Positions 1 through 6,602 of a DNA stretch of 8,974 nucleotides are shown here, piece after piece (within the stretch, counting starts at the first letter, position 1; each line of letters starts with the position of its first letter). The stretch comes from an uncultured Neisseriaceae bacterium (GTDB lineage Bacteria; Pseudomonadota; Gammaproteobacteria; Burkholderiales; UBA11063). Where the stretch lies: positions 1 to 8,974 of the forward strand of contig CALFYC010000100.1 of the NCBI GenBank assembly GCA_937952895.1. The letters are read 5' to 3'. The notes beneath the pieces were generated by a model, which did no database searches, was not told the origin of the DNA, and was given only the letters and a program-made list of their open reading frames with translations. The translations under genes and the position numbers were made by a program.

Positions 1-111
1 TGAATTTTAGCATAATTTAAATCTGGAATAGCATATTTCTACAAATTTTTATGCAAATAAATATTGTATAATTTAATGGATAATATAAAATTTGATTTTG
101 CTATTCTTTTT
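1..111. other. AT-rich left edge, no gene seen
   Basis: This stretch lies downstream of the GyrI-like gene, which ends with TGA at 114-112. I see no open frame of useful length on either strand and no GC-rich hairpin followed by a T-run that would be a convincing terminator. A minus-strand ATG at 13-11 stays open to the edge for four codons and could be the start of the next gene, but it has no clear Shine-Dalgarno sequence, so I do not call it. Confidence 0.5.
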
Positions 112-570
112 TCATTTTACAGCAATAAATATTTCCACTTCTGCATTTTCTGGATTTATAGCTTTGTCCCCATATACCTCAAAATCATAGGTATATGCCC
201 GTGAAATATCTAAATTCCAAATTTCTTGCCATTTATTAAAGACAGATCCGGCAAAAATATTCCCAGTTGCTACATATTTATTAAATGATCCATATCCAAA
301 TTGTTTTGCTACTAACCCATGTGGAATACTATCTAATTTATTTACTTTACATCCCAAAATTGCGGTATATGGATGCGTGTAATCGCCATCATATTCTGTA
401 TAAATACAATATATTGTATTATCAACTTTATTAGGAATTTTATCTAAGACTGACTCACTAATAAATTGTTGCCAAAGTTTAGAAATATCTTCACTACCTT
501 TGCCGTTATTATTATCAGTCCTAACACTAATTCCAACTATGTTAAATGGTTCAATCTTTATTTGTGTCAT
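112..570 (-). CDS. Stand-alone GyrI-like / AraC-type effector-binding domain protein
   Basis: A 152-residue protein consisting of one effector-binding fold of the GyrI-like/Cass2 (integron-associated effector-binding) kind. It opens with a strand ending in a VGISVRT segment (about residues 12-18). A conserved-looking middle (YTEYDGDYTHPYTAILG, about 57-73) is followed by the IPHGLVAKQF strand (82-91). The end has W114 and W118, a DFEVYG segment (129-134) and the closing strand EVEIFIAV (144-151). Such domains bind small hydrophobic or cationic ligands; stand-alone members have no DNA-binding part and are thought to bind or sometimes hydrolyse drugs and toxins. No signal peptide or membrane segment is visible, so it is probably cytosolic. 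The ATG has an AGGAAA Shine-Dalgarno that overlaps the TAG of ybeZ, 11 bases upstream, so translation is probably coupled. The family call is good; the ligand is unknown. Confidence 0.8.
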   Translation of the reverse strand: MTQIKIEPFNIVGISVRTDNNNGKGSEDISKLWQQFISESVLDKIPNKVDNTIYCIYTEYDGDYTHPYTAILGCKVNKLDSIPHGLVAKQFGYGSFNKYVATGNIFAGSVFNKWQEIWNLDISRAYTYDFEVYGDKAINPENAEVEIFIAVK

Positions 571-581
571 AATTTTATTTC

Positions 582-1514
582 CTAATTTTTTTCATAAGCT
601 TCAACTATTTTTTGTACTAATGGATGCCTTACCACATCAGACTTATTAAAATGATGAAAATGAATGCCTCGAATATTTTTTAAGATTTTTTCAACTACGG
701 ATAAGCCACTCTTTTGACTTTTATTCAAATCAATTTGGGTTAAATCTCCAGTAATTACGGCTTTTGAACCAAATCCCATTCTAGTTAAAAACATCTTCAT
801 TTGTTCAGGAGTTGTATTTTGAGCTTCGTCTAAGATAATAAATGAATTATTTAACGTGCGTCCTCGCATAAAAGCTAATGGAGCAATCTCAATTAAGCCT
901 TTTTCAAATAATCTAGTTACTTTATCAAACCCCATCAAATCATATAATGCATCATATAATGGGCGCAAATATGGATCAACTTTTTGGGCTAAGTCTCCCG
1001 GCAGAAAGCCTAATTTTTCTCCCGCTTCAACTGCTGGTCTTACCAAAATAATTCTTCTAACCATTTCTCTATCAAATAAATCTACGCCTGAAGCAACAGC
1101 TAAATAAGTTTTTCCAGTTCCAGCAGGACCAATTCCAAAAGTAATATCATTATCTAAAATTGATTGAATATAATTACTTTGGTTGATTGTTCTTCCTCTA
1201 ATATCTCCACGTTTTGAACGTAGAATCGGACCTTGTTTATCATCTATTAGATCAGTAGAAGGGCTATAGCGCACCAACCCCAATTGAATATCTTCTAGAG
1301 TCAACTCTTGAATTTTAGCCAATTTATAAAATTGTTCAATGCATGATTTTGCAGATTCAGTATTTTTACCTGAAAAGGTAAAACATTCTCCATGACGGCT
1401 GATGTTTACATCAAAATGATTCGCTATTTGTCGTATATGCTCATCTAATGGGCCACATAAATTAGCCAATACCTCATGGCCATTTGTTTCAAAATAAATT
1501 TTACTATTCAACAA
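582..1514 (-). CDS. ybeZ: PhoH-like P-loop ATPase YbeZ
   Basis: A 310-residue cytosolic PhoH-family NTPase. The N-terminal part (about 1-75) is a small KH-like region. The ATPase domain follows, with Walker A GPAGTGKT at 129-136, a family block at 158-174 (starting VRPAVEAGEKLGF and ending at the PGD) and Walker B IILDEAQN at 226-233. In other bacteria YbeZ partners the endoribonuclease YbeY in 16S rRNA processing and ribosome quality control. Length is slightly below the usual 330-350. The start is TTG: there is no in-frame ATG before the ATPase domain, and a GACGAGA Shine-Dalgarno-like stretch sits a few bases upstream. A second TTG immediately follows at 1511-1509 and has better spacing, so either may be used. 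The gene is 61 bases after coaBC, with a parS-like site in that gap. ybeY does not follow it here. Confidence 0.93.
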   Translation of the reverse strand: MLNSKIYFETNGHEVLANLCGPLDEHIRQIANHFDVNISRHGECFTFSGKNTESAKSCIEQFYKLAKIQELTLEDIQLGLVRYSPSTDLIDDKQGPILRSKRGDIRGRTINQSNYIQSILDNDITFGIGPAGTGKTYLAVASGVDLFDREMVRRIILVRPAVEAGEKLGFLPGDLAQKVDPYLRPLYDALYDLMGFDKVTRLFEKGLIEIAPLAFMRGRTLNNSFIILDEAQNTTPEQMKMFLTRMGFGSKAVITGDLTQIDLNKSQKSGLSVVEKILKNIRGIHFHHFNKSDVVRHPLVQKIVEAYEKN

Positions 1515-1537
1515 TTATCTCGTCTTAAAAATTACAA

Positions 1538-1553
1538 TGTTTCATGTGAAACA
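1538..1553. other. parS-like ParB binding site 1
   Basis: TGTTTCATGTGAAACA is a 16-bp near-perfect palindrome. It differs from the widespread chromosomal parS consensus TGTTTCACGTGAAACA only at one of the two central bases. The symmetry extends by two more bases each side (AA and TT, 1536-1555). It lies in the 61-base gap between coaBC and ybeZ. An exact reverse-complement copy occurs at 6585-6604. ParB bound at parS loads the chromosome-segregation complex near the origin. The match is seen directly; binding is inferred, and parA/parB are not in the window. Confidence 0.85.
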
Positions 1554-1575
1554 TTCATTATTATATTCTGTAGTA

Positions 1576-2784
1576 TTATTTAGCTAACAACGAATCTATT
1601 GAAGAAAATATCTCTTTTGCAATATCAGTTTTTAAAGATTTAGCTAAATGCTTTATTGAACTATTTTTATCAATTATAAATACTTCGTTATAATCAGAAT
1701 TAAAAACCTTATTATCTCTCACTTCATTAGCTATAATTAAATCTAAATTTTTAGTCTTTATTTTTTGTTTAGCATACTCAATTAAATTTTCCGTTTCTGC
1801 AGCAAAACCCACAACGAATAAATTTGGAAATTGTTTTTTTACATAACTAACAATATCAATATTCTTAACCAATTTTAAAGTTAAAGACTCAGCTTCAGTT
1901 TTCTTAAGTTTTTGTTCACTATATTCTTCAATTTTATAATCACAAACAGCAGCACAACTAATAAATATATCTGCATTAGCACATTCATTAATAGCCGCAT
2001 TTGCCATTTCATCAGCACTATCTACATATATTATCTTATATGAATCTAAGTTATTACAAGATTTTACATTTCCACCAGCAATTATTACCAACTCCCTACA
2101 GCTAGTTTTGCATGCATTAGCTAATGCATAACCCATTTTACCTGAACTATTATTTGAAATAAATCTGATTGGATCAATATTTTCTTTGGTAGAACCCAAA
2201 GTAATAACAACTTTTTTAGCCGATAAATTAGGGTACGTAATTGGTTTTAAAATTAAATATTCGTTAATTTGCGTCAATATATCTTCAGGTTCAATTAATC
2301 TACCCTCTCCATCATCACCGCATGCCTGAAGGCCAGAAACAGGACCCAAAAACTCAACTCCATGATTTGATAACTGTTTAACATTATTAATCATTGTCCA
2401 ATGTGACCACATATATTTATTCATTGCCGGGGCAATTAAAATTTTTGCCACTGTTGCCAAAATAGTAGATAAAAGTAAATTATCCGCAATTCCATTAGCT
2501 AATTTTGCAATAATATTTGCAGTTGCTGGAGATACAATAATTAAATCTGGCCATTTAGCTAAATTAATATGTTGCATCATTACTTTAGAATTACAATCAT
2601 CAACTCTATCATCTAAAAATACATCTGCTCCAAAAGCAGAAAAAGAAGCAGGAGTTACAAATTTTAAAGCATATGGGGTTAAAATTATTCGAACTTCATG
2701 ACCTTCTTTTATAAGATCATGAGTAAGTTTGATCATCTTATATGCAGCAATACTTCCAGTTACACCAATAATAATTTTTGCCAT
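1576..2784 (-). CDS. coaBC: Bifunctional phosphopantothenoylcysteine decarboxylase / phosphopantothenate-cysteine ligase (CoaBC, Dfp)
   Basis: A 402-residue protein of normal family length that performs two successive steps of coenzyme A synthesis: ligation of cysteine to 4'-phosphopantothenate, then FMN-dependent decarboxylation to 4'-phosphopantetheine. The N-terminal CoaC flavoprotein domain (about 1-180) shows the FMN-binding start GVTGSIAAYK (7-16), the catalytic histidine H72 in HINLAKWPD, the PAMNKYMW motif with N122, and the substrate-clamp cysteine C155 in ACGDDGEGRL. The CoaB domain (about 188-402) shows TLGSTKENIDPIRFISN (195-211) followed by NSSGKMG, where many relatives have GGTRE in place of GSTKE, and a lysine-rich EQKLKKTEAES loop. 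The ATG is preceded by TAGGTA (AGGT at 2796-2793), directly after the miaB stop. The 14-base gap to miaB supports one transcript. Confidence 0.97.
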   Translation of the reverse strand: MAKIIIGVTGSIAAYKMIKLTHDLIKEGHEVRIILTPYALKFVTPASFSAFGADVFLDDRVDDCNSKVMMQHINLAKWPDLIIVSPATANIIAKLANGIADNLLLSTILATVAKILIAPAMNKYMWSHWTMINNVKQLSNHGVEFLGPVSGLQACGDDGEGRLIEPEDILTQINEYLILKPITYPNLSAKKVVITLGSTKENIDPIRFISNNSSGKMGYALANACKTSCRELVIIAGGNVKSCNNLDSYKIIYVDSADEMANAAINECANADIFISCAAVCDYKIEEYSEQKLKKTEAESLTLKLVKNIDIVSYVKKQFPNLFVVGFAAETENLIEYAKQKIKTKNLDLIIANEVRDNKVFNSDYNEVFIIDKNSSIKHLAKSLKTDIAKEIFSSIDSLLAK

Positions 2785-2798
2785 TAAAATATACCTAA

Positions 2799-4130
2799 TT
2801 ACTCTTTAATTACCAATTCACCATATAAGGTGCGTGTTAAACCTTTCGTAATTTTTATATCAACAATCTGATTAATTAAACGTTCATTGCCAATAAAGTT
2901 AACTACTTTAAAGTTCTCTGTGCGCCCCATTAATTCTCCTGCACCTTTTTTTGATACACCCTCAACTAAAACCTTTTGTATTGTGCCTTCCATATTTTTA
3001 CTTACCTGTTCCGCCATTTCATCAATACGTTTTTGTAAGCGTTGCAATCTTTTTAATTTAACCTCTTGTGGTGTATCATCTTTAATATTCGCAGCAGGAG
3101 TTCCAGGTCTTGGCGAAAAAACAAAACTAAAGCTAGTATCATAACCAACATCTTCAATAAGCTGCATAGTCTTTTCAAAATCAGCTTCAGTTTCTCCCGG
3201 AAAACCCACAATAAAATCTGAAGAAAATATTATATTTGGTCGATTAGCTCTAATCTTTCGAATAATTGATTTATATTCTAAACTTGTATACCCACGTTTC
3301 ATAGCAGCTAATATTCGATCTGAACCGCTTTGCGCTGGTAAATGTAAATGCGAAACTAATTTAGGCAACTTAGCATAACAATCAATAATTCTTTGCGTCA
3401 TTTCTGTTGGATGTGAAGTAGTATAACGAATTCTTTCAATTCCTGGAATTTCATGTACATATTCTAATAATAGTGCAAAATCAGCAATTTCTCCATTTGC
3501 CATTTTGCCTCTATATGCATTTACATTTTGTCCAAGTAAATTTACATCACGCACCCCTTGAATTGCAAGTGATGCAACCTCTGTTAAAACATCTTCAAAT
3601 GGGCGTGAAACTTCTTCACCACGAGTATAAGGAACTACACAGTATGAACAATATTTTGAACAACCTTCCATAATTGAAACAAACGCTGTAACACCTTCAA
3701 CTTTAGCTATTGGTAATTTATCAAATTTTTCTATTTCCGGAAAACTAATATCAACCTGCGGTTTACCTGATACTTGTTTTTCTTTAATTAACTCCGGGAT
3801 TCTATGTAATGTCTGTGGACCAAATACGATATCAACATATGGTGCACGCTTAACAATTGTTTCGCCCTCTTGTGATGCCACACATCCACCAACACCAATA
3901 ATTAAATTAGGATTTAATTGTTTTAAATGTTTAACTCGACCAAGATCCGAAAATACTTTTTCTTGAGCTTTTTCACGAATTGAACAAGTATTAAATAAAA
4001 TCACTTCAGCTTCATCTGGATTATCCGTCTTTTCATAACCAGAAAAATCCTTCATTACATCAGCCATTTTATCTGAATCATATTCATTCATTTGACAGCC
4101 AAAGGTTTTTATATATATTTTTTTTGTCAT
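2799..4130 (-). CDS. miaB: tRNA-2-methylthio-N6-isopentenyladenosine synthase MiaB
   Basis: A 443-residue radical-SAM methylthiotransferase that adds the methylthio group to isopentenyl-adenosine at position 37 of tRNAs reading U-starting codons. The N-terminal UPF0004 domain carries the three cysteines that hold the auxiliary 4Fe-4S cluster: C12 (GCQMNEYDS), C49 (FNTCSIREKA) and C83 (GVGGCVAS). The radical-SAM core has CxxxCxxC at C157, C161 and C164, then YTRGEE. A TRAM RNA-binding domain fills the last 65 or so residues (about 377-443). All catalytic cysteines and the full length are present, so it should be active. The ATG has an AGGT Shine-Dalgarno (4139-4136) five bases away. It is first in the probable miaB-coaBC-ybeZ-GyrI-like transcript. 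Base composition is visibly less AT-rich than that of the waa genes to the right. Confidence 0.98.
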   Translation of the reverse strand: MTKKIYIKTFGCQMNEYDSDKMADVMKDFSGYEKTDNPDEAEVILFNTCSIREKAQEKVFSDLGRVKHLKQLNPNLIIGVGGCVASQEGETIVKRAPYVDIVFGPQTLHRIPELIKEKQVSGKPQVDISFPEIEKFDKLPIAKVEGVTAFVSIMEGCSKYCSYCVVPYTRGEEVSRPFEDVLTEVASLAIQGVRDVNLLGQNVNAYRGKMANGEIADFALLLEYVHEIPGIERIRYTTSHPTEMTQRIIDCYAKLPKLVSHLHLPAQSGSDRILAAMKRGYTSLEYKSIIRKIRANRPNIIFSSDFIVGFPGETEADFEKTMQLIEDVGYDTSFSFVFSPRPGTPAANIKDDTPQEVKLKRLQRLQKRIDEMAEQVSKNMEGTIQKVLVEGVSKKGAGELMGRTENFKVVNFIGNERLINQIVDIKITKGLTRTLYGELVIKE

Positions 4131-4165
4131 AGTATACCTAGTAAAATTAACCTATTAATTGCATA

Positions 4166-4190
4166 ATTATATCATTTATCCTGATATAAT
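4166..4190 (-). promoter_or_regulatory. Candidate extended -10 promoter for miaB inside an inverted repeat
   Basis: The short gap between the coupling-ATPase stop and miaB holds an inverted repeat with 9-bp arms (4166-4174 and 4182-4190) and a 7-base loop. Read on the minus strand, the left arm is TGATATAAT, a perfect extended -10 (TGn-TATAAT) about 35 bases before the miaB ATG. No good -35 is evident, which is acceptable for an extended -10. The right arm gives the same motif on the plus strand. The hairpin is A/T-rich and has no T-run after it on the minus strand, so a terminator is less likely. Promoter function is inferred. Confidence 0.45.
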
Positions 4191-4191
4191 T

Positions 4192-5823
4192 TTACTCAAG
4201 GTTCACAGGTTTAATTTTGACAATAACTGGACATGCTGCGGCTGAAGTTTTTTTATACACAATAGCTGTACCCGTTATTAGATCTTTTATTTGTTGTGGT
4301 TTTATTTTAAATTGATCTTCTGATTTAATACTAACACTATTGATATTACTAGAATTAATATTTGTGGTAACTGCATACGCTGTTTTTGTGCCAATAATAT
4401 TAGCAAAAATATTAACATCATCTGAATGATTTAATTTATGGATAATATAACTATTGCAGCACGCCAATAACTCTTCTGCAACACGTTTAGTATCAAAAGA
4501 TTTTAACTTAACTGTTGTTATACTTTGAGAACCAATAACCGCATGCATGCCATTACTTCGATGTAATGAAATTGCTTCGGCTAAATTACTGCTAGCATAA
4601 CTTGCAAACTCATCAAAAATACAAAAACATTTCTTCCACTCAGTAAATTCTGCAAAACTACTATTTATATCACTAATTACCATTTTAGCTACTTTTCTCG
4701 TATCTTCTGGATATGCTGATGCATCAAATAAAAATAAAATCAACTCATTATTAATAATGCTTTGTTTTATATTGATTACATTATTTTGATCCGTAGTATT
4801 GAATAAATGTCCATAATCTGAATAAATAAAAATTTCTAATTGTTTAATTACATCACCAACCAAAGCACTTATTTCTTTATCATTATGTAGTACCGCTAAT
4901 TTTTGCGCAATTACCTCATCTACTTCATTTGCCACTTTTTGTAATAACTCTGGTTGCTCTAAAAAAGCTAAAAATATTCGTAAATCAATTTTTTTATTTA
5001 ACTTAGCCAAAACATTTGCAACAAAATTTATATAATTTTGCTCAATCAAAGAAAAATGTTCTTGACCTTTTCCCTGCACTTCAGCAAATAATGACATTAT
5101 TCTATTTTTCCACTCAGTTGCATTACCTGAGGCTAAGGGATTATAAAAAGCTAAATTAGCCAAATCTGAAGATGGTCTTAAAGTAAAAACTCTAAAAACT
5201 TGATTATGCTTATATGCTAATTTTTGTAATTTATCTACTAAGTCAAAATCACCTTTACCGTCTAGGTAAATACATGGCAATTTACGCGATAAAGCACTTT
5301 CAACAAAATTTAAAATCGTTGTTGTTTTTCCTGAACCAGTTGTTCCAACAACTAAACAATGTTGATTTAATTCATTATCACTAATGAAAATTCCTTTTCC
5401 ACAATTAAAACCCAATAATGTCGTATCCGAATTAAAATTAGTCATTTCAATATAGTTTTTAGAATGTAAATGCATAGTTTTAAAAATTAAGAGATTTTTA
5501 ATAATTAGAGGAATAATTAATAAACTAAACCCTCCATTATTAATTAAATCACCGAAGGAAAAGAATTGATAATTTAATAATGCCCATACTTCGTGATTTA
5601 TAACAAAAGTTTTAAACATTAATGGGTAATTAACTATATATTCTAAATTAAAATGATAAATTGAAAAATATAAGATTAGTAATAAACTTATTAAATCAAT
5701 TAAGTAAGTTTTTTTTTCAAGAGAAGTTAGTAATAGATATGTGAGATAAATTAATCCTAATGGTAAATTATAAATTACAATTAGAATTAATAAAATCATA
5801 TTTACTATTTTTATAATTTTCAT
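4192..5823 (-). CDS. VirD4/TraD-like type IV coupling ATPase, membrane anchored
   Basis: A 543-residue protein with the layout of a conjugative coupling protein: N-terminal membrane segments followed by a RecA-like motor that would pump DNA at the inner membrane. Hydrophobic helices are visible at about 7-33, 41-57 and 98-115. The motor begins near 135, with Walker A GTTGSGKT (160-167), the next core strand CIYLDGKGD (184-192), and Walker B CIFDEF (401-406, D404 and E405). This is followed by the SLHRSNGMHAVIGSQS segment (419-434), where Q433 fits the sensor glutamine of VirD4/TraD proteins. The region between the Walker motifs (about 230-340) is helical and could be the substrate-recognition domain. 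The gene starts 3 bases after the stop of the winged-helix/nuclease-like gene and is surely co-transcribed with it. No relaxase or pore genes are nearby. Alternatives are an orphan conjugation remnant or a resident DNA translocase. Confidence 0.8.
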   Translation of the reverse strand: MKIIKIVNMILLILIVIYNLPLGLIYLTYLLLTSLEKKTYLIDLISLLLILYFSIYHFNLEYIVNYPLMFKTFVINHEVWALLNYQFFSFGDLINNGGFSLLIIPLIIKNLLIFKTMHLHSKNYIEMTNFNSDTTLLGFNCGKGIFISDNELNQHCLVVGTTGSGKTTTILNFVESALSRKLPCIYLDGKGDFDLVDKLQKLAYKHNQVFRVFTLRPSSDLANLAFYNPLASGNATEWKNRIMSLFAEVQGKGQEHFSLIEQNYINFVANVLAKLNKKIDLRIFLAFLEQPELLQKVANEVDEVIAQKLAVLHNDKEISALVGDVIKQLEIFIYSDYGHLFNTTDQNNVINIKQSIINNELILFLFDASAYPEDTRKVAKMVISDINSSFAEFTEWKKCFCIFDEFASYASSNLAEAISLHRSNGMHAVIGSQSITTVKLKSFDTKRVAEELLACCNSYIIHKLNHSDDVNIFANIIGTKTAYAVTTNINSSNINSVSIKSEDQFKIKPQQIKDLITGTAIVYKKTSAAACPVIVKIKPVNLE

Positions 5824-5826
5824 AAA

Positions 5827-6564
5827 TTACTCACTTTTTAAGAAAGCTTCTAAATCAAAACCAAACTTTGGTGCTTTAAAAACTTTGTTCTCTAATCCAG
5901 GAATATCAATATTATTTAATTGATTACTTTCTTCAATTTTATCCACAAAATGGAAAATCTTAAATTTATTGTTCAAATTACAAATCTCTAATATTTTCCG
6001 CGCTAAAGCTAATGATTTTATATAATAATGAACTTCATTAATTTGATTATTTAATATATAACTATTAATAATCTCTTTTAATCTGGTTTCTCCTTTATCT
6101 GAAATTTCAACCTCAATAGCAATATTATTTTCAATTAACAAATCGGGAAAGTTAATTTTATTATTAAGTGTTCTCATCCCAAACTGACGCTTTAATTCCT
6201 TATCTGTTTTAATCTCAGCAATTGAATCTACTAAACTTAATTTTAAGTATAAATCAATCACTAGCATATCATGCTTTAGTGTATTTAATATTAAATCTTT
6301 GGGTGGCTTAATATCAAATAACTTAGCGGCTTTTTTATTTATTAATATAAAATAATCATCGCCTCTTATTAAACCTACTTTTTTAACAAAATCTTGTTGA
6401 GCTAACTTAAGTATAATTCGATAAACTGTATCTTTTGCATTTTTATTGCCTAAATTAAGTAACTTTATTAAATGTTTCTCTTGACAATATAATACTTTAG
6501 TTAAAAATTCTAAAATTATTATTTCACGCTGATTTAACTGATAATCTAATTTTTGATTTTTCAT
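5827..6564 (-). CDS. Winged-helix plus nuclease-like protein resembling the replication-relaxation (Replic_Relax) family
   Basis: A 245-residue soluble protein. Residues about 8-80 read as a winged-helix domain: ILEFLTKVLYCQEKHLIKLL forms the first helices, then a recognition-like helix KNAKDTVYRIILKL, then a wing around KKVGLIRGDDYFILI. A linker leads to TLKHDMLVIDLYLKL (95-109) and a nuclease-like core with FPDLLIE (139-145), AIEVEI (149-154) and K157. The D141 / E151-E153 / K157 spacing recalls PD-(D/E)xK folds, but K is replaced by E in the motif itself, so catalysis is uncertain. This domain order is that of replication-relaxation proteins found on plasmids and integrative elements, often with mobilisation genes. 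The ATG is the first possible start, as in-frame stops lie just upstream. Its AGGT (6582-6579) is 14 bases away, longer than ideal, and a parS-like site sits in its leader. Confidence 0.62.
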   Translation of the reverse strand: MKNQKLDYQLNQREIIILEFLTKVLYCQEKHLIKLLNLGNKNAKDTVYRIILKLAQQDFVKKVGLIRGDDYFILINKKAAKLFDIKPPKDLILNTLKHDMLVIDLYLKLSLVDSIAEIKTDKELKRQFGMRTLNNKINFPDLLIENNIAIEVEISDKGETRLKEIINSYILNNQINEVHYYIKSLALARKILEICNLNNKFKIFHFVDKIEESNQLNNIDIPGLENKVFKAPKFGFDLEAFLKSE

Positions 6565-6586
6565 ATTTTATTAAAAATACCTATAA

Positions 6587-6602
6587 TGTTTCACATGAAA
6601 CA
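6587..6602. other. parS-like ParB binding site 2
   Basis: TGTTTCACATGAAACA is one base away from the consensus TGTTTCACGTGAAACA and is the exact reverse complement of site 1. Symmetry extends to 24 bp (6583-6606). It sits directly against the waaA stop codon (6605-6603), which falls inside the palindromic flank. It ends 22 bases before the start of the winged-helix/nuclease-like gene. ParB bound here could affect transcription into the coupling-ATPase pair; that is inference. Confidence 0.87.

Noticed and set aside
856..1107. Plus-strand open frame of 83 codons opposite ybeZ
   Set aside because: It lies fully inside the well-supported ybeZ gene, and its translation matches no family I recognise.
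2887..3144. Plus-strand open frame of 85 codons opposite miaB
   Set aside because: It is a shadow of the miaB TRAM and C-terminal coding region, with no independent start signal.
3473..3673. Plus-strand open frame of 66 codons opposite miaB
   Set aside because: It is antisense to the radical-SAM core of miaB; its histidine- and leucine-rich translation is typical of a shadow frame.
4166..4190. Inverted repeat after the coupling-ATPase stop as an intrinsic terminator
   Set aside because: The stem is almost all A/T and no T-run follows on the minus strand. The promoter reading (TGATATAAT) fits better.
4253..4261. TTATACACA, matching the looser DnaA box TTATNCACA, near the end of the coupling-ATPase gene
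   Set aside because: A lone match within coding sequence with no other boxes around it.
5939..5947. A perfect TTATCCACA DnaA box inside the replication-relaxation-like gene
   Set aside because: It is isolated and encodes ordinary residues (V-D-K) in frame. A single 9-mer in about 9 kb of A/T-rich DNA can arise by chance, so I did not list it as a feature.
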